From contig OZ253469.1 in NCBI GenBank assembly GCA_965261535.1, positions 3,410,001 through 3,474,000 on the forward strand: DNA of 64,000 nt. Direction: 5' to 3'. A program made the translations under genes and the position numbers. This DNA is from VXNE01 sp965261535. GTDB taxonomy: Bacteria > Pseudomonadota > Gammaproteobacteria > Pseudomonadales > Azotimanducaceae. Under the pieces are notes generated by a model that searched no databases, was not told the origin of the DNA, and saw nothing but the letters and a program-made list of their open reading frames with translations. Below are positions 26,551-34,875 of this stretch, in pieces. Each line of letters opens with the position of its first letter. Positions within the stretch are counted from its first letter, which is position 1.

Positions 26551-27231
26551 ATGGTGCGCGCCATGGGACACCCGTGGTTCGGATCGAAGGCGACGTCGGG
26601 GCTGTGTCAGGCGCTGATCGCGCTGATGCCGCCGCACGCGGTGTACATCGAGACGCATCTGGGCGGCGGTGCGGTCATGAGGCGCAAGCCGGCGGCGCTG
26701 CGCAACATCGGCATCGACCTGGACGGCCGCGCGCTGACGCGGTTCGAGTGCGGGTATCCGGTCGAGCTGGTGCACGGCGACTGCCACGCGGACCTGTCGG
26801 AGTTCGCGTTCGACGGATCGGAGCTGGTGTACAGCGATCCGCCGTACCTGCGCGGCGCGCGCAAGTCGTCGCGCCGCTACCGGCACGACTACGGGGACGC
26901 GGACCACGCGGCGCTGCTGGAACTGCTCAGTGGGCTGCCCTGCGCGGTGATGGTGTCGGGGTATCCGTCGGCGCTCTACGACGACTTGCTGCGCGGCTGG
27001 CGCAGCGTGTCGCTGCAGGTGATGAACCAGGCGGGGGTGGTGACCGAGAAGGTGTGGTTCAACTTCGCGCCGAACCGGGTGCACTGGGCGTCGTGCGCCG
27101 GGCGGAACTTCACGCACCGGCAGACGGTCAAGCGCAAGGCGGCGGGCTGGGGCCGGCGCTACGCGGCGATGCCGCGGGCGGAGCGCCTGGCGGTGCTGGC
27201 GGCCATCATGGCGGAGGAGGCGCCGCCGTGA
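26551..27231 (+). CDS. D12-class DNA adenine N6-methyltransferase (IS passenger)
   Basis: A 226-aa enzyme of the Dam/D12 type: WFGSKATSG for SAM and DNA contact at the N-terminus, ETHLGGGAVM (F-x-G-x-G equivalent), IGIDLDGRAL, and the catalytic SDPPYL (about 95-100), then MVSGYPSALYDDLL. It should methylate adenine in DNA; the target sequence is unknown. No restriction enzyme is adjacent. Its stop overlaps the GTG of the transposase, so both are made from one message. It probably marks the element's ends or the target to control transposition, which is inference. Confidence 0.88.
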   Translation: MVRAMGHPWFGSKATSGLCQALIALMPPHAVYIETHLGGGAVMRRKPAALRNIGIDLDGRALTRFECGYPVELVHGDCHADLSEFAFDGSELVYSDPPYLRGARKSSRRYRHDYGDADHAALLELLSGLPCAVMVSGYPSALYDDLLRGWRSVSLQVMNQAGVVTEKVWFNFAPNRVHWASCAGRNFTHRQTVKRKAAGWGRRYAAMPRAERLAVLAAIMAEEAPP

Positions 27232-28517
27232 AGCGCCTCGGGCGCCATCTCGACCGGCTGCGGGCGTGCTTCGCGCGCATGCCGGATCCCCGCCGCGGCA
27301 GCAACCGGCGCTACGCCATGGCCGACATCGGCATGGCGGCGCTGTCGGTGTTCCTCATGCAGTCGCCGTCGTTCCTGGCGCACCAGCGCGCGCTGGCCGA
27401 GGGCCGCACGCGCTCGAACGCGCACACGCTGTTCGGCCTGGCGCGCATCCCGTGCGACAACCACGTCCGGCAGCTGCTCGACGGCGTGCCGACGGCGCAC
27501 TTCGACGACGAGTTCCACGCCCTCGCCGGGGATCTCGACGCGTGCGGCGGCCTCGCGCCCATGCGCCGCCTGGACGGCCGCGCGCTGGTCGCCCTGGACG
27601 GCACCGAGTTCTTCCGCTCGCGCAAGATCCGCTGCGACAACTGCTCGACCCGCAAGCGCGCCGACGGCGGCACCGAGCACTTCCACCAGATGCTCGCCGC
27701 CAACGTCGTGGCGCCGGGCCGGGCGCAGTCGCTGCCGCTGCCGCCGGAGTTCGTGCGGCCCCAGGACGGCGCCGCCAAGCAGGACTGCGAACGGCAGGCC
27801 GTCAAGCGCTGGCTGGCGCGCCACGGCCCCCGCTGCGCCGCCCTGCGGCCGGTCTACCTCGGCGACGACCTCTACGCCTGCCAGCCCGTCTGCCGGGCCA
27901 TGCTCGACGCCGGCGGCGACTTCCTGCTCACCTGCAAGCAACCCAGCCACAAGACCCTCTACGAGTACCTCGACGGCATCCGCCCGCCCACGCGCCGCCG
28001 CACTGCGGGCCGCGGCGCGAAGCGCCGCATCCACCGCTACCGCTGGATGAACGGCCTGCCCATCCGCGACGGCGACGACGCCCTGCGCGTCAACTGGCTC
28101 GAGATCGTCAGCTCCAAACCCGACGGCACCGTCACCTACCGCGGCGCCTTCGCCACCAGCCTCGACGTGAACCGCGGCAACGTCGCCGAACTCGCCGACT
28201 GCGCCCGCGCCCGGTGGAAGATCGAGAACGAGACCTTCAACGTCCTCAAGCAGCACGGCTACCACCTCGAACACAACTTCGGCCACGGCAAGGACACCCT
28301 CGCCGGCGTGCTCGTCGTCCTCAACCTGCTCGCCTTCGCCCTGCACACCGCCTGCGAACTCGCCGAAACCCTCTGGCAGCAGGCCCGGCAGCGGCTCGGC
28401 ACCCGCTTCCGCCTGTTCGAGCACCTGCGCACCGTCACCGAATACCAGGTGTTCACCTCGTGGACCGCGCTCATGACCCTGCTCGCCACCGGCGGACCTG
28501 CGGCACAGCCTCCCTGA
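27228..28517 (+). CDS. DDE transposase, IS4-like group
   Basis: A 429-aa transposase. Catalytic candidates are the Asp of LVALDGTEFF (about 123), the second Asp pair of PVYLGDDLYACQ (about 212) and the Glu of RARWKIENETFNVLK (about 332), which resembles the Y-R-E-K signature of IS4-type enzymes. The GTG start overlaps the methyltransferase stop; a longer upstream frame is an artefact of the methylase region. The 9-bp duplication beside the element fits an IS4-like mechanism. I am unsure of the exact family name. Confidence 0.87.
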   Translation: MKRLGRHLDRLRACFARMPDPRRGSNRRYAMADIGMAALSVFLMQSPSFLAHQRALAEGRTRSNAHTLFGLARIPCDNHVRQLLDGVPTAHFDDEFHALAGDLDACGGLAPMRRLDGRALVALDGTEFFRSRKIRCDNCSTRKRADGGTEHFHQMLAANVVAPGRAQSLPLPPEFVRPQDGAAKQDCERQAVKRWLARHGPRCAALRPVYLGDDLYACQPVCRAMLDAGGDFLLTCKQPSHKTLYEYLDGIRPPTRRRTAGRGAKRRIHRYRWMNGLPIRDGDDALRVNWLEIVSSKPDGTVTYRGAFATSLDVNRGNVAELADCARARWKIENETFNVLKQHGYHLEHNFGHGKDTLAGVLVVLNLLAFALHTACELAETLWQQARQRLGTRFRLFEHLRTVTEYQVFTSWTALMTLLATGGPAAQPP

Positions 28518-28652
28518 CTTCCCCGCCTCGCCTCCGCAACCGATCAACCCGCCGCAAACCAATGAAATCCTCAACAGTCACCCGACAAAACCAAAATGAG
28601 AACTGCTGCAAAAAGACCCGCAGATACCCGTAGATTTTGGCTTGACGGCGCG

Positions 28653-29813
28653 CTAGCTCGACTCCTCGAAGATCTCCCGTCCGATCAACCAGCGTCGAAT
28701 CTCCGACGTCCCCGCGCCGATCTCGTACAGCTTCGCATCGCGCAACAGGCGGCCAGTGGGATACGCGTCGATGTAGCCGTTGCCGCCGAGTAGCTGTATG
28801 GCGTCGAGTGCCAGCGCGGTTGCGGTTTCGGCGCAGTGCAGAATGACTCCGGCGGCATCCTTGCGCGTGGTTTCGCCCCGGTCGCAGGCGCTCGCGACGG
28901 CATAGAGATAGGCGCGGCACGCGCTGGCGCGTGTGTACATGTCGGCCAGCTTGCCTTGCACGAGCTGGAACCGGCCGATGGGTTCGCCGAACTGCACGCG
29001 GTCGTGGACATAGGGAACGACGGTGTCGAGGCATGCCTGCATGATGCCGACGGGACCCGCCGCCAATACCACGCGCTCGAAGTCGAGGCCGCTCATCAGG
29101 ACGCGTGAGCCTCCGTTCTCGCTACCGAGGACATTCGCCGCCGGCACTTCGGCGTCTTCAAAGACAAGTTCGCATGTGCCCGAACCGCGCATTCCCAGTT
29201 TTTCGAGGCCGGGGGAACGCGTGAAACCCGGCGTTTCGCGCTCGACGATAAACGCCGTGATGCCTTGGGCGTCGGTGTCGGCCTGCGTTTTCGCGTAGAC
29301 CACATAAGTGTCGGCGTCGGGGCCATTGGTGATCCACATCTTGGCGCCGTTCAGCACGTAGACATCGCCGACCCGGCGCGCCGCCAGGCGCATGGACATC
29401 ACGTCCGATCCGACGTCCGCCTCGCTCATGGCGAGCGCCCCGACGTGCTCTCCGCTGACAAGCGCTGGCAGGTAGCGTTGTTTCTGTTCCGGCGTCCCGT
29501 GCCGGTCTATCTGATTGACGCAGAGGTTGGAGTGGGCGCCGTAGGAGAGGCCCACCGAGGCCGAAGCCCTCGAAATTTCCTCCATCGCGATGCAGTGCGC
29601 GAGATAGCCCATCCCGGCGCCGCCCCAGTCTGGCCCCGCCGTAATGCCGAGCAGGCCCAATTCGCCGAGCCGCGGCCAGAGGTCGCGCGGAAACGCGTTT
29701 TCCGCATCTATTGCGGCGGCCCGTGGCGCGATTTCCTTGCTCGCGAAAAGGCGTACCAAGTCCCGCAGCGAGTCGAGCGTCTCGCCCAGGCCGAAGTTGA
29801 GGGAGGAGTACAC
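28653..29813 (-). CDS. ivd: isovaleryl-CoA dehydrogenase
   Basis: FAD acyl-CoA dehydrogenase of 386 aa for leucine breakdown: isovaleryl-CoA to 3-methylcrotonyl-CoA. It has the family signatures AMSEADVGSDVMSM, WITNGPDADTYVVYAKT, and LLGGNGYIDAYPTGRLLRD followed by YEIGAGTSEIRR. The region SGLDFERVVLAAGP carries the Glu at the position used as catalytic base in isovaleryl-CoA dehydrogenases. The start is GTG with a weak ribosome site. The other leucine genes are not nearby. The gene starts right beside the left copy of the duplicated cobS upstream region. Confidence 0.88.
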   Translation of the reverse strand: MYSSLNFGLGETLDSLRDLVRLFASKEIAPRAAAIDAENAFPRDLWPRLGELGLLGITAGPDWGGAGMGYLAHCIAMEEISRASASVGLSYGAHSNLCVNQIDRHGTPEQKQRYLPALVSGEHVGALAMSEADVGSDVMSMRLAARRVGDVYVLNGAKMWITNGPDADTYVVYAKTQADTDAQGITAFIVERETPGFTRSPGLEKLGMRGSGTCELVFEDAEVPAANVLGSENGGSRVLMSGLDFERVVLAAGPVGIMQACLDTVVPYVHDRVQFGEPIGRFQLVQGKLADMYTRASACRAYLYAVASACDRGETTRKDAAGVILHCAETATALALDAIQLLGGNGYIDAYPTGRLLRDAKLYEIGAGTSEIRRWLIGREIFEESS

Positions 29814-29816
29814 GTT

Positions 29817-30045
29817 TGGCGTCTTCCCATGGTTCCGACAGGTTGTCCGAATTCTTCGGTTCCGACTGAGCGTAACATAGCGTTCCGACCTGACTCACGA
29901 CAGACGGCCTTCGGCCGGGTCAAGCCATTGCGCCGGAACAATGATCAAGTGTTCGGTCCAAAGCCAAGGACTCGCGTAAGCCAATGAGTGTTCACGAATC
30001 GGGCCTGTCGTCCGACGTGATGCCGGATACCACGGTCAACGAAGG
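29817..30045 (+). repeat. left copy of the duplicated cobS upstream region
   Basis: About 225 bp that closely match 36605-36842, including CGTCTTCCCATGGT, GTCCGAATTCTTCGGTTCCG, CTCACGACAGACGG, GGGTCAAGCCATTGCGCCG and the first codons of cobS. The similarity stops at codon 19 of cobS. The segment between the copies (30046-36606) is therefore bracketed by direct repeats. Confidence 0.9.
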
Positions 30046-30115
30046 TGAGCTACGCGTCCGTGCAGGCGGACATCGACCACGATGCGCCAAGCGCTGCCAC
30101 GTCGCGCAGGAATAG
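29984..30115 (+). pseudogene. cobS: cobS 5' fragment
   Basis: The ATG and next 18 codons (MSVHESGLSSDVMPDTTVN) copy the start of cobS at 36784 with a few changes. After that the frame leaves cobS, runs over the ppc relic in antisense and stops at TAG 30113-30115. It cannot make a working protein, but the copied promoter may still be active. Confidence 0.85.
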
Positions 30116-30430
30116 ATCGGCGGCTATCTAGGACGCGAAGGCGAAGGGCATGATGTGGTGCCGCGGGGTCCTCCCCCGTGGCGTCGATCCAAGTCGCGCA
30201 TGGCTGCCGGGACGGCTTCCCACAGCGAGTTTTCGATCAGGGCGAGGCCCCATTTCGCTTCGTCTTCAGGCTCCCGTTATTGGCGGCGGATATCCCCCGT
30301 GTGCCACGCTTCGGCGATCAACCCGTTGAAATGCGCTCGACGAACTCTTCGCCGCGATGCCGCCCGATTACGCGCCCAAGCAGCCCGCCGAGCAAGTGTA
30401 CGTCCTCGCGCGGGGAGCGCGGCAGGCCCA
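30046..30430 (-). pseudogene. ppc: phosphoenolpyruvate carboxylase relic
   Basis: In several minus-strand frames the stretch reads, in order, REDVHLLGGLLGRVIGRHRG (N-terminus of PEP carboxylase), then EAWHTGDIRRQ, then DEAKWGLALIENSLWEAVP with AAMRDLD, then DLFLRDVAALGASWSM. All four match PEP carboxylase in the right order, with an internal deletion, frameshifts and stops; the catalytic C-terminal two thirds are gone. Confidence 0.8.
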
Positions 30431-30440
30431 GAGTTCGCGC

Positions 30441-31274
30441 TTACTTCGGGGCATCGAAACCGGCCTCCATTGGTGCCGTGCGGTCGCTCGAACCGCCGGG
30501 CGCGAGACAATCGTTGACAATGGCCGTAACGAATTCCACCTGTCCCTGCAGCAACATGGTGTGATGGGTGCCGGGCATCCAAAAAATCTCGGTTCCGTGT
30601 TCGGCGACATCGAGCCAGGATCTGCCGATCCGGGTCAGGTTGAGCAGTCGTATCCATGACTTTTCGGGTCGAATGTAGACGATGCGGCCGGGGTAGGACC
30701 TGACCTCGAGATCCTTGAAGATCGCCATGTGGGTGCACATGCCTTCGTCGGAGACCCAGCGCAGCAGCCGGTTGTTCGAGTTGCGAATGATCCGCCACCG
30801 GATGTCGTCGGTCGCCTGCGTCAGGTTGCAGAGCTTGTAGAGGCTCATGTAGAAGAACGTCAACCAGCGCGGCACCTGCAACGGTGGGTCCATCACAGCG
30901 AGGAAGGCGACGTCGTCGCCGGCCTCAATCAGAGTCTTGGCCGTCTCGACCATCAGCAGGCCGCCGCCGGAATAGCCCGACAGGTAGTAGGGGGCTCGTT
31001 CCTGAACGCGTTTGATCTGCAGGATGTACTCGCCGACGAGCCAGTGGAGCGGCTTTTGGCGGATGCCCGCGACGGACTTCAGGCCGGGAGGCTGCAACCC
31101 ATAGACGGGCCGGTTGTCGATCCCGTCCGCGACCTGCTTGAAGAAACGCATATCGCCGTAACCGGCGGCCATGTGGAAAAGCGGTGGCTTATCGCCTTGT
31201 TCACGCAATGGCACCAGTATTTGGGCGATGGCGCTTTGCTGGCGCCGCGTGGCGCGGGCCGAGCTAGCCCGCAT
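30441..31274 (-). CDS. thioesterase-domain protein, probably a severed synthetase end
   Basis: A 277-aa alpha/beta hydrolase of the type I thioesterase group. It contains LVPLREQGDKPPLFHMAAGYG (the usual entry of a thioesterase domain after a carrier protein), the nucleophile motif GYSGGG, the acidic VMDPP segment and a late His in GTHHTMLLQ. Such domains end NRPS or PKS proteins. The ATG and first ~13 codons come from a repeat fragment (CTAGCCCGCATATCTCACC) at 31262-31282, so the gene seems cut at its 5' end. It may be an inactive remnant or a stand-alone enzyme. Confidence 0.7.
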   Translation of the reverse strand: MRASSARATRRQQSAIAQILVPLREQGDKPPLFHMAAGYGDMRFFKQVADGIDNRPVYGLQPPGLKSVAGIRQKPLHWLVGEYILQIKRVQERAPYYLSGYSGGGLLMVETAKTLIEAGDDVAFLAVMDPPLQVPRWLTFFYMSLYKLCNLTQATDDIRWRIIRNSNNRLLRWVSDEGMCTHMAIFKDLEVRSYPGRIVYIRPEKSWIRLLNLTRIGRSWLDVAEHGTEIFWMPGTHHTMLLQGQVEFVTAIVNDCLAPGGSSDRTAPMEAGFDAPK

Positions 31275-31390
31275 ATCTCACCAAGTCGCTTGTTGAGTCA
31301 CTGAATGTCATTGCGTTTCAATCAGGCACGTCCATTTCTTGAGGTTTCTGCCGGGTACAGACTGCGCTGGCCGCGCCCTCGCTGGCCTTT

Positions 31391-31420
31391 TACCCGCGTG
31401 TACCCGCGTGTACCCGCGTG
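31391..31420 (+). repeat. 10-bp tandem repeat, three copies
   Basis: TACCCGCGTG is repeated three times without change, at the outer edge of repeat site B. Between 31275 and 31390 I see no gene. Confidence 0.85.
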
Positions 31421-31609
31421 CGCGCACATGCTCGCTCCACCATAAGCGTGGCTATGCTTCCGGCTTTTCTCTTGAGAGGGGTACCCCCTCGCGCTGCTGT
31501 CTTCTTGCGAGGGGTACCCCCTCGCGCTCCCCGGCTGAAGGCTCCGAGCCCACGCACGCGGGCAAAGTTCTGCGCGATCATCGCGGCCCTTGGTGAGACA
31601 TGCGGGCTA
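31411..31609 (-). repeat. long GC-palindrome repeat, site B
   Basis: About 200 bp, inverted relative to site D at 53298-53528 and clearly homologous over its whole length: TAGCCCGCATGTCTCACCAA, GGGCCGCGATGATCGCGCAG, GGAGCCTTCAGCCGGGGAGC, two palindrome units (GCGAGGGG-GTA-CCCCTCGC), then GGAAGCATAGCC. The first three bases are the TAG stop of the patatin gene. Confidence 0.88.
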
Positions 31610-33874
31610 CTGCTCATGCTTCGCCCACGCGGCCAGCTCGGCCACGCTGTGGGCGTAGCCGATTTCGGCCACCCGGTCAGCGACGCTGAAATCCAGGATC
31701 TCGAACTGTTCCACGGGTGGCCTGATGTACAGGTCGGCAACTCTGCCGCTGATCATTCGTTGCCGGTTGTAGATGCTGCCGAGCGCGCCGGCCCGCTGCA
31801 GAACCGAGACGATGCCGGGCGTTCGCGTCGGCTTGCTCCCGGGGTTGATCCGGTTCCAGGCAATCATCCAGCCGGACGGGCTTTGCTCCCCGGTGGCGCC
31901 AAGATCGGCGTCAACGGGCGGTACCACGTCCACGGCAACCAGCCGGCCGGTCTTGATCTCGTCGCGCATCACGTCCATCGGCAGATTGTTCAACAAGCAG
32001 CCGTCGTAGAGCAGATCGCCGTTTTGAACCACTGGAGGAACCAGACCCGGGAGGCTGCCGGTCGCCCGCAGTGACCACCACAGCGGCCCGGATCGGTGCC
32101 CGACCGTGTCGGCGCGGGTCATGTTGCTGGACACGCGAAAGTACGGCACCCAGAGATCCTCGATGTTCGCGTCGCCGAAAACCGCCTTCAGCATGTCGTC
32201 GAATCGGCGGCCCCGGGTCAGAGATACGAATGGCAGGGTGTAGTCGCCGAACGTCCTTTTGAACCGCTCCTTGAGGGACTGAACCGTCGCTTCGAAGTCG
32301 TCTGAGATGGCAAAAGCGGCGCCGATGATGGCACCCATGCTAACCCCGGCAATCATGTCGATGGGCAGCCCGGCTTCGCGCATGGCCCTGATCGCGCCGG
32401 CATGCGCGAAGCTGCGGGAACCGCCGCCGCTCAGAACCAGACCGAATTCGCGCCGGGTTACATACCGGACAATCCGATCCAGTTCGCCGGCCTCGCCGTC
32501 ATGCAGGTGGAAGTGGCGGTCGACGCCGCGTTCCTGCAACCAGCGCAGAGTTCCGTGAGGTTTCGCCGTTCCCGGCGGGTGCAGCAAAATCAGCGTGATC
32601 TGGAACTTGGTGCGCCTCGATCTTGCGTGGCGCAGCGTCTCTGCTTCCACTTCGGTGAGGTTGGGCGGAGCGGTGGCCAAGCCGACGGATATGACTTCAT
32701 CGGCTTGCTTGATGCAGCGCCGAGTCCAGTTCGTCAGGGTCGAATCGGCCAGGTAGACCATGTACCTGTAGCGCGTCTCCTGTTCGTTCAACCAGGCGCG
32801 CAGGCGAAGGTCCTCGGGGCTCCCGTCCGGCGCTTGGGCAATACCGGTCGTGTCGAGCCGCGCATCGGTGCCTGCGCTGGTAACGAGCGCGCAAGCCGCG
32901 TGCCGAGACAGCGCTTCGCACAGGCGTCGGGCGAAATCCGCGAGCGGCGCGGCCGCGTTGGCCGGTACGAGAAGAATATTGGTGCACAGGAGGTCGGGCG
33001 GCGTCTCACGCATGGCGCCGTGCAACCGGGTTGACAAAAGCCGGGCCAGCCACTCGTTGAGCTTGGGATAACGTAGCGCAAGCTCTTGAAAACCCTCGCG
33101 CGAGAACTCGAGCAGCACGGAATCGCGAGCCGCGACGGCGGTTGTGGTTTGCTTCTCATCGGTGAACACGCCCATCGCCCCGACAACCTGCCCCCGCGCG
33201 GCTTCATTGACGATTCTTGCGCCCTCGGCGCCGGCCTCGGTCAGTTCGCGAACGCGCCCGCTGACCACGACAAGCAGACCAGTCGACGGTTCTCCGGGAC
33301 GCACCACGGCGTCCCCGCGGACGACGTGCCGCCACGTCAGTCGCTGCTCGATGTCGGCCAGCAGGTCTTCGCCCAGGTCGCCGAACATGCTGCGTAGCAC
33401 CCGGACCAACTCGTTGTGATAAAACCGGGGCGAGAAAATGCTTCGCAACTTCCTGGTCACGTCAGGATGCAGGGCGAGGTAGTAGTCAAAGCGTTCTTTG
33501 GTCAACTTGACCAGGCGCGCCTCGGTGACGGCCCTGAGCGCAGCCGAGCCCGCATTGCCGGTCAGCGACCGCATTTCGCTCACGACATCGCCCGGCACCA
33601 GGGTGGCCAGCAGCCGCGCGTCGCGGGCCACGCCTGCTTGGTCCGTTGCGGCCTGGATTACTTCGAGGCGGCCGGAAGCCACGAAGTAGAGCGCCCCGCC
33701 ACCGGTGCCGTCGAGCAACACGAGCGCCTGTTCATCGAGAACAATCGATTCCAACTCGGTGCGCAGACCGTCCAGGCTCGAACGCTCGATGGACCGCATC
33801 AGCGGGCTGTCCGCAATCACCTGGACCGGGTCCATGGCGAGTTGCATTTGGCGGCGCGAGGAATCCGATGGCAT
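31607..33874 (-). CDS. cyclic-nucleotide-gated patatin-like phospholipase (NTE family)
   Basis: A 755-aa protein. Residues ~20-150 and ~155-290 are two cyclic-nucleotide-binding-like domains (LYFVASGRLEVI, LLATLVPGDVVSEMRS, then GLLVVVSGRVRELTE). Residues ~300-450 form a linker domain. The patatin lipase follows: oxyanion loop LSGGGSRSFAHAGAI, nucleophile GVSMG, and catalytic Asp in YDGCLLNNLP. This is the layout of neuropathy-target-esterase lysophospholipases. Its stop lies in the repeat at 31607. The GPP34 gene is 85 bp upstream on the same strand. Confidence 0.9.
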   Translation of the reverse strand: MPSDSSRRQMQLAMDPVQVIADSPLMRSIERSSLDGLRTELESIVLDEQALVLLDGTGGGALYFVASGRLEVIQAATDQAGVARDARLLATLVPGDVVSEMRSLTGNAGSAALRAVTEARLVKLTKERFDYYLALHPDVTRKLRSIFSPRFYHNELVRVLRSMFGDLGEDLLADIEQRLTWRHVVRGDAVVRPGEPSTGLLVVVSGRVRELTEAGAEGARIVNEAARGQVVGAMGVFTDEKQTTTAVAARDSVLLEFSREGFQELALRYPKLNEWLARLLSTRLHGAMRETPPDLLCTNILLVPANAAAPLADFARRLCEALSRHAACALVTSAGTDARLDTTGIAQAPDGSPEDLRLRAWLNEQETRYRYMVYLADSTLTNWTRRCIKQADEVISVGLATAPPNLTEVEAETLRHARSRRTKFQITLILLHPPGTAKPHGTLRWLQERGVDRHFHLHDGEAGELDRIVRYVTRREFGLVLSGGGSRSFAHAGAIRAMREAGLPIDMIAGVSMGAIIGAAFAISDDFEATVQSLKERFKRTFGDYTLPFVSLTRGRRFDDMLKAVFGDANIEDLWVPYFRVSSNMTRADTVGHRSGPLWWSLRATGSLPGLVPPVVQNGDLLYDGCLLNNLPMDVMRDEIKTGRLVAVDVVPPVDADLGATGEQSPSGWMIAWNRINPGSKPTRTPGIVSVLQRAGALGSIYNRQRMISGRVADLYIRPPVEQFEILDFSVADRVAEIGYAHSVAELAAWAKHEQ

Positions 33875-33959
33875 CGGAACATTCTACAAATTCGAAGCAG
33901 CGCCACAACGCAGGGTGCCACGCCGCGACCGCCTCCAGGCGCCCAACCCGAGGCATGGG

Positions 33960-34637
33960 TTAGCGGGCGAGCGGATGCGCCATTGGTTGGATGACCGACC
34001 GGTCAATAGCCATGATCGCGCTCGCTATTTCCCGGCCGATCAGGTCCATTTTGCGGAGCTGCTCGATGCGTAGTGCGATTTTCGCTGCTTCTTCCGTGAA
34101 GTGTGGACGCAGGATGCCGCATGCGTCGACGAGACCGATCAAGGCGATATCTCGGGGATCGGGAATCTCGTCCGTGGCCAAAACGTCCGCGAAACGCGTC
34201 CTCACATTGTGCCGCGACTTGCCGTCCACCGAAAAATAGCGGGGCGAACGGAAAATCCACAAATGTTTGATCGTCTCCTGAAATAGTCGCTTCTCCTCGC
34301 GTCTCAGAATGCCTTGCTTGACCGGGCTGGCCAGCGCATGCTCCTGAATCGAGGCGGTCTTCTCCACGGCCAGGGTCTCAATCCACCCCCTGGTGTCGTT
34401 GTTCACCTCGCCCTGGGCGATTCGTTCCAGCACATCGTCGAGCAACGGATTGCCTGTCGGCGCCCGGTCGATGACCATCATGTGCTCCAGGTCGGTGTCG
34501 ATGCGGTCGGCAAACGCCAATTCCATCAGTACCGCGCCCGCCATGGCGAGTTCCAACGTGTTTTTGCCCACCGACTGGAAAATACCCTCCTCCTCGTCGA
34601 GCAGGAGCAGGAGCGCTTCTACGGAGAATGTCAGCAT
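33960..34637 (-). CDS. GPP34 family phosphoprotein
   Basis: A 225-aa protein, started at MLTFSVEALLLLLDEEEG; an in-frame ATG at 34703 adds a less typical lead. The GPP34/GOLPH3 pattern is clear: LLLLLDEEEGIF, NTLELAMAGAVLMELAFADRI, APTGNPLLDDVLERI, and KQGILRREEKRLF. Eukaryotic GOLPH3 binds phosphatidylinositol-4-phosphate; bacterial members are little studied and thought to bind membranes. Lying just upstream of a lipase, it may tune the same membrane-lipid process. Confidence 0.8.
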   Translation of the reverse strand: MLTFSVEALLLLLDEEEGIFQSVGKNTLELAMAGAVLMELAFADRIDTDLEHMMVIDRAPTGNPLLDDVLERIAQGEVNNDTRGWIETLAVEKTASIQEHALASPVKQGILRREEKRLFQETIKHLWIFRSPRYFSVDGKSRHNVRTRFADVLATDEIPDPRDIALIGLVDACGILRPHFTEEAAKIALRIEQLRKMDLIGREIASAIMAIDRSVIQPMAHPLAR

Positions 34638-34875
34638 GACACGGAGGCCACCTGAAAGACGATAGGAAACAAGACTATACGCGGGCGAAAGCGCTTGCAT
34701 CAAGATGGCCGACTGGCCGGTAGTGGGTCAGTTCGGATTTTGCGATCTCTCCCGGCGTGACACCGCTCGGCAGGTGCGGCGAGCGCTAGGCTGATGCGAG
34801 CGCAGAATCTTTGTGCGCGGACCTTCCCGCCGCGCCTTCTGAAAAAAGGCGCGGCGTATCAACGCAAAGTAGAAA

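Larger units (their letters stand above)
26464..28608 (+). mobile_element. insertion sequence carrying a DNA methyltransferase
   Basis: A complete element of 2145 bp. The ends are a perfect 18-bp inverted repeat, CAGCAGTTCTCATTTTGG at 26464-26481 and its complement at 28591-28608. Immediately outside both ends is the 9-bp direct duplication CAAAAAGAC (26455-26463 and 28609-28617). It carries two genes in the same direction with a GTGA overlap: a D12-class DNA adenine methyltransferase and an IS4-like DDE transposase. All parts look intact, so it may have inserted recently. It sits inside an older decayed element. Confidence 0.92.
26192..28652. mobile_element. outer inverted-repeat-bounded decayed element enclosing the methylase IS
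   Basis: At 26190 the plus strand reads CTAG, 5 bp, CCGTCAAGTCCAAAA. At 28655-28630 the minus strand reads CTAG, 5 bp, CCGTCAAGCCAAAA. These form an imperfect inverted repeat of about 20 bp around both the GC-palindrome repeat and the inner insertion sequence. No transposase of its own remains. The right end touches the stop codon of the isovaleryl-CoA dehydrogenase gene. Confidence 0.4.

Noticed and set aside
26574..27227. N-terminal extension giving a 647-codon transposase
   Set aside because: The region is the methyltransferase gene in another frame; the extension is Arg/Gly-rich noise, and GTG 27228 gives a normal transposase start.
27159..28574. Antisense frame of 471 codons across the IS transposase
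   Set aside because: Val/Gly/Ala-rich shadow with no motif; the plus strand encodes a complete transposase.
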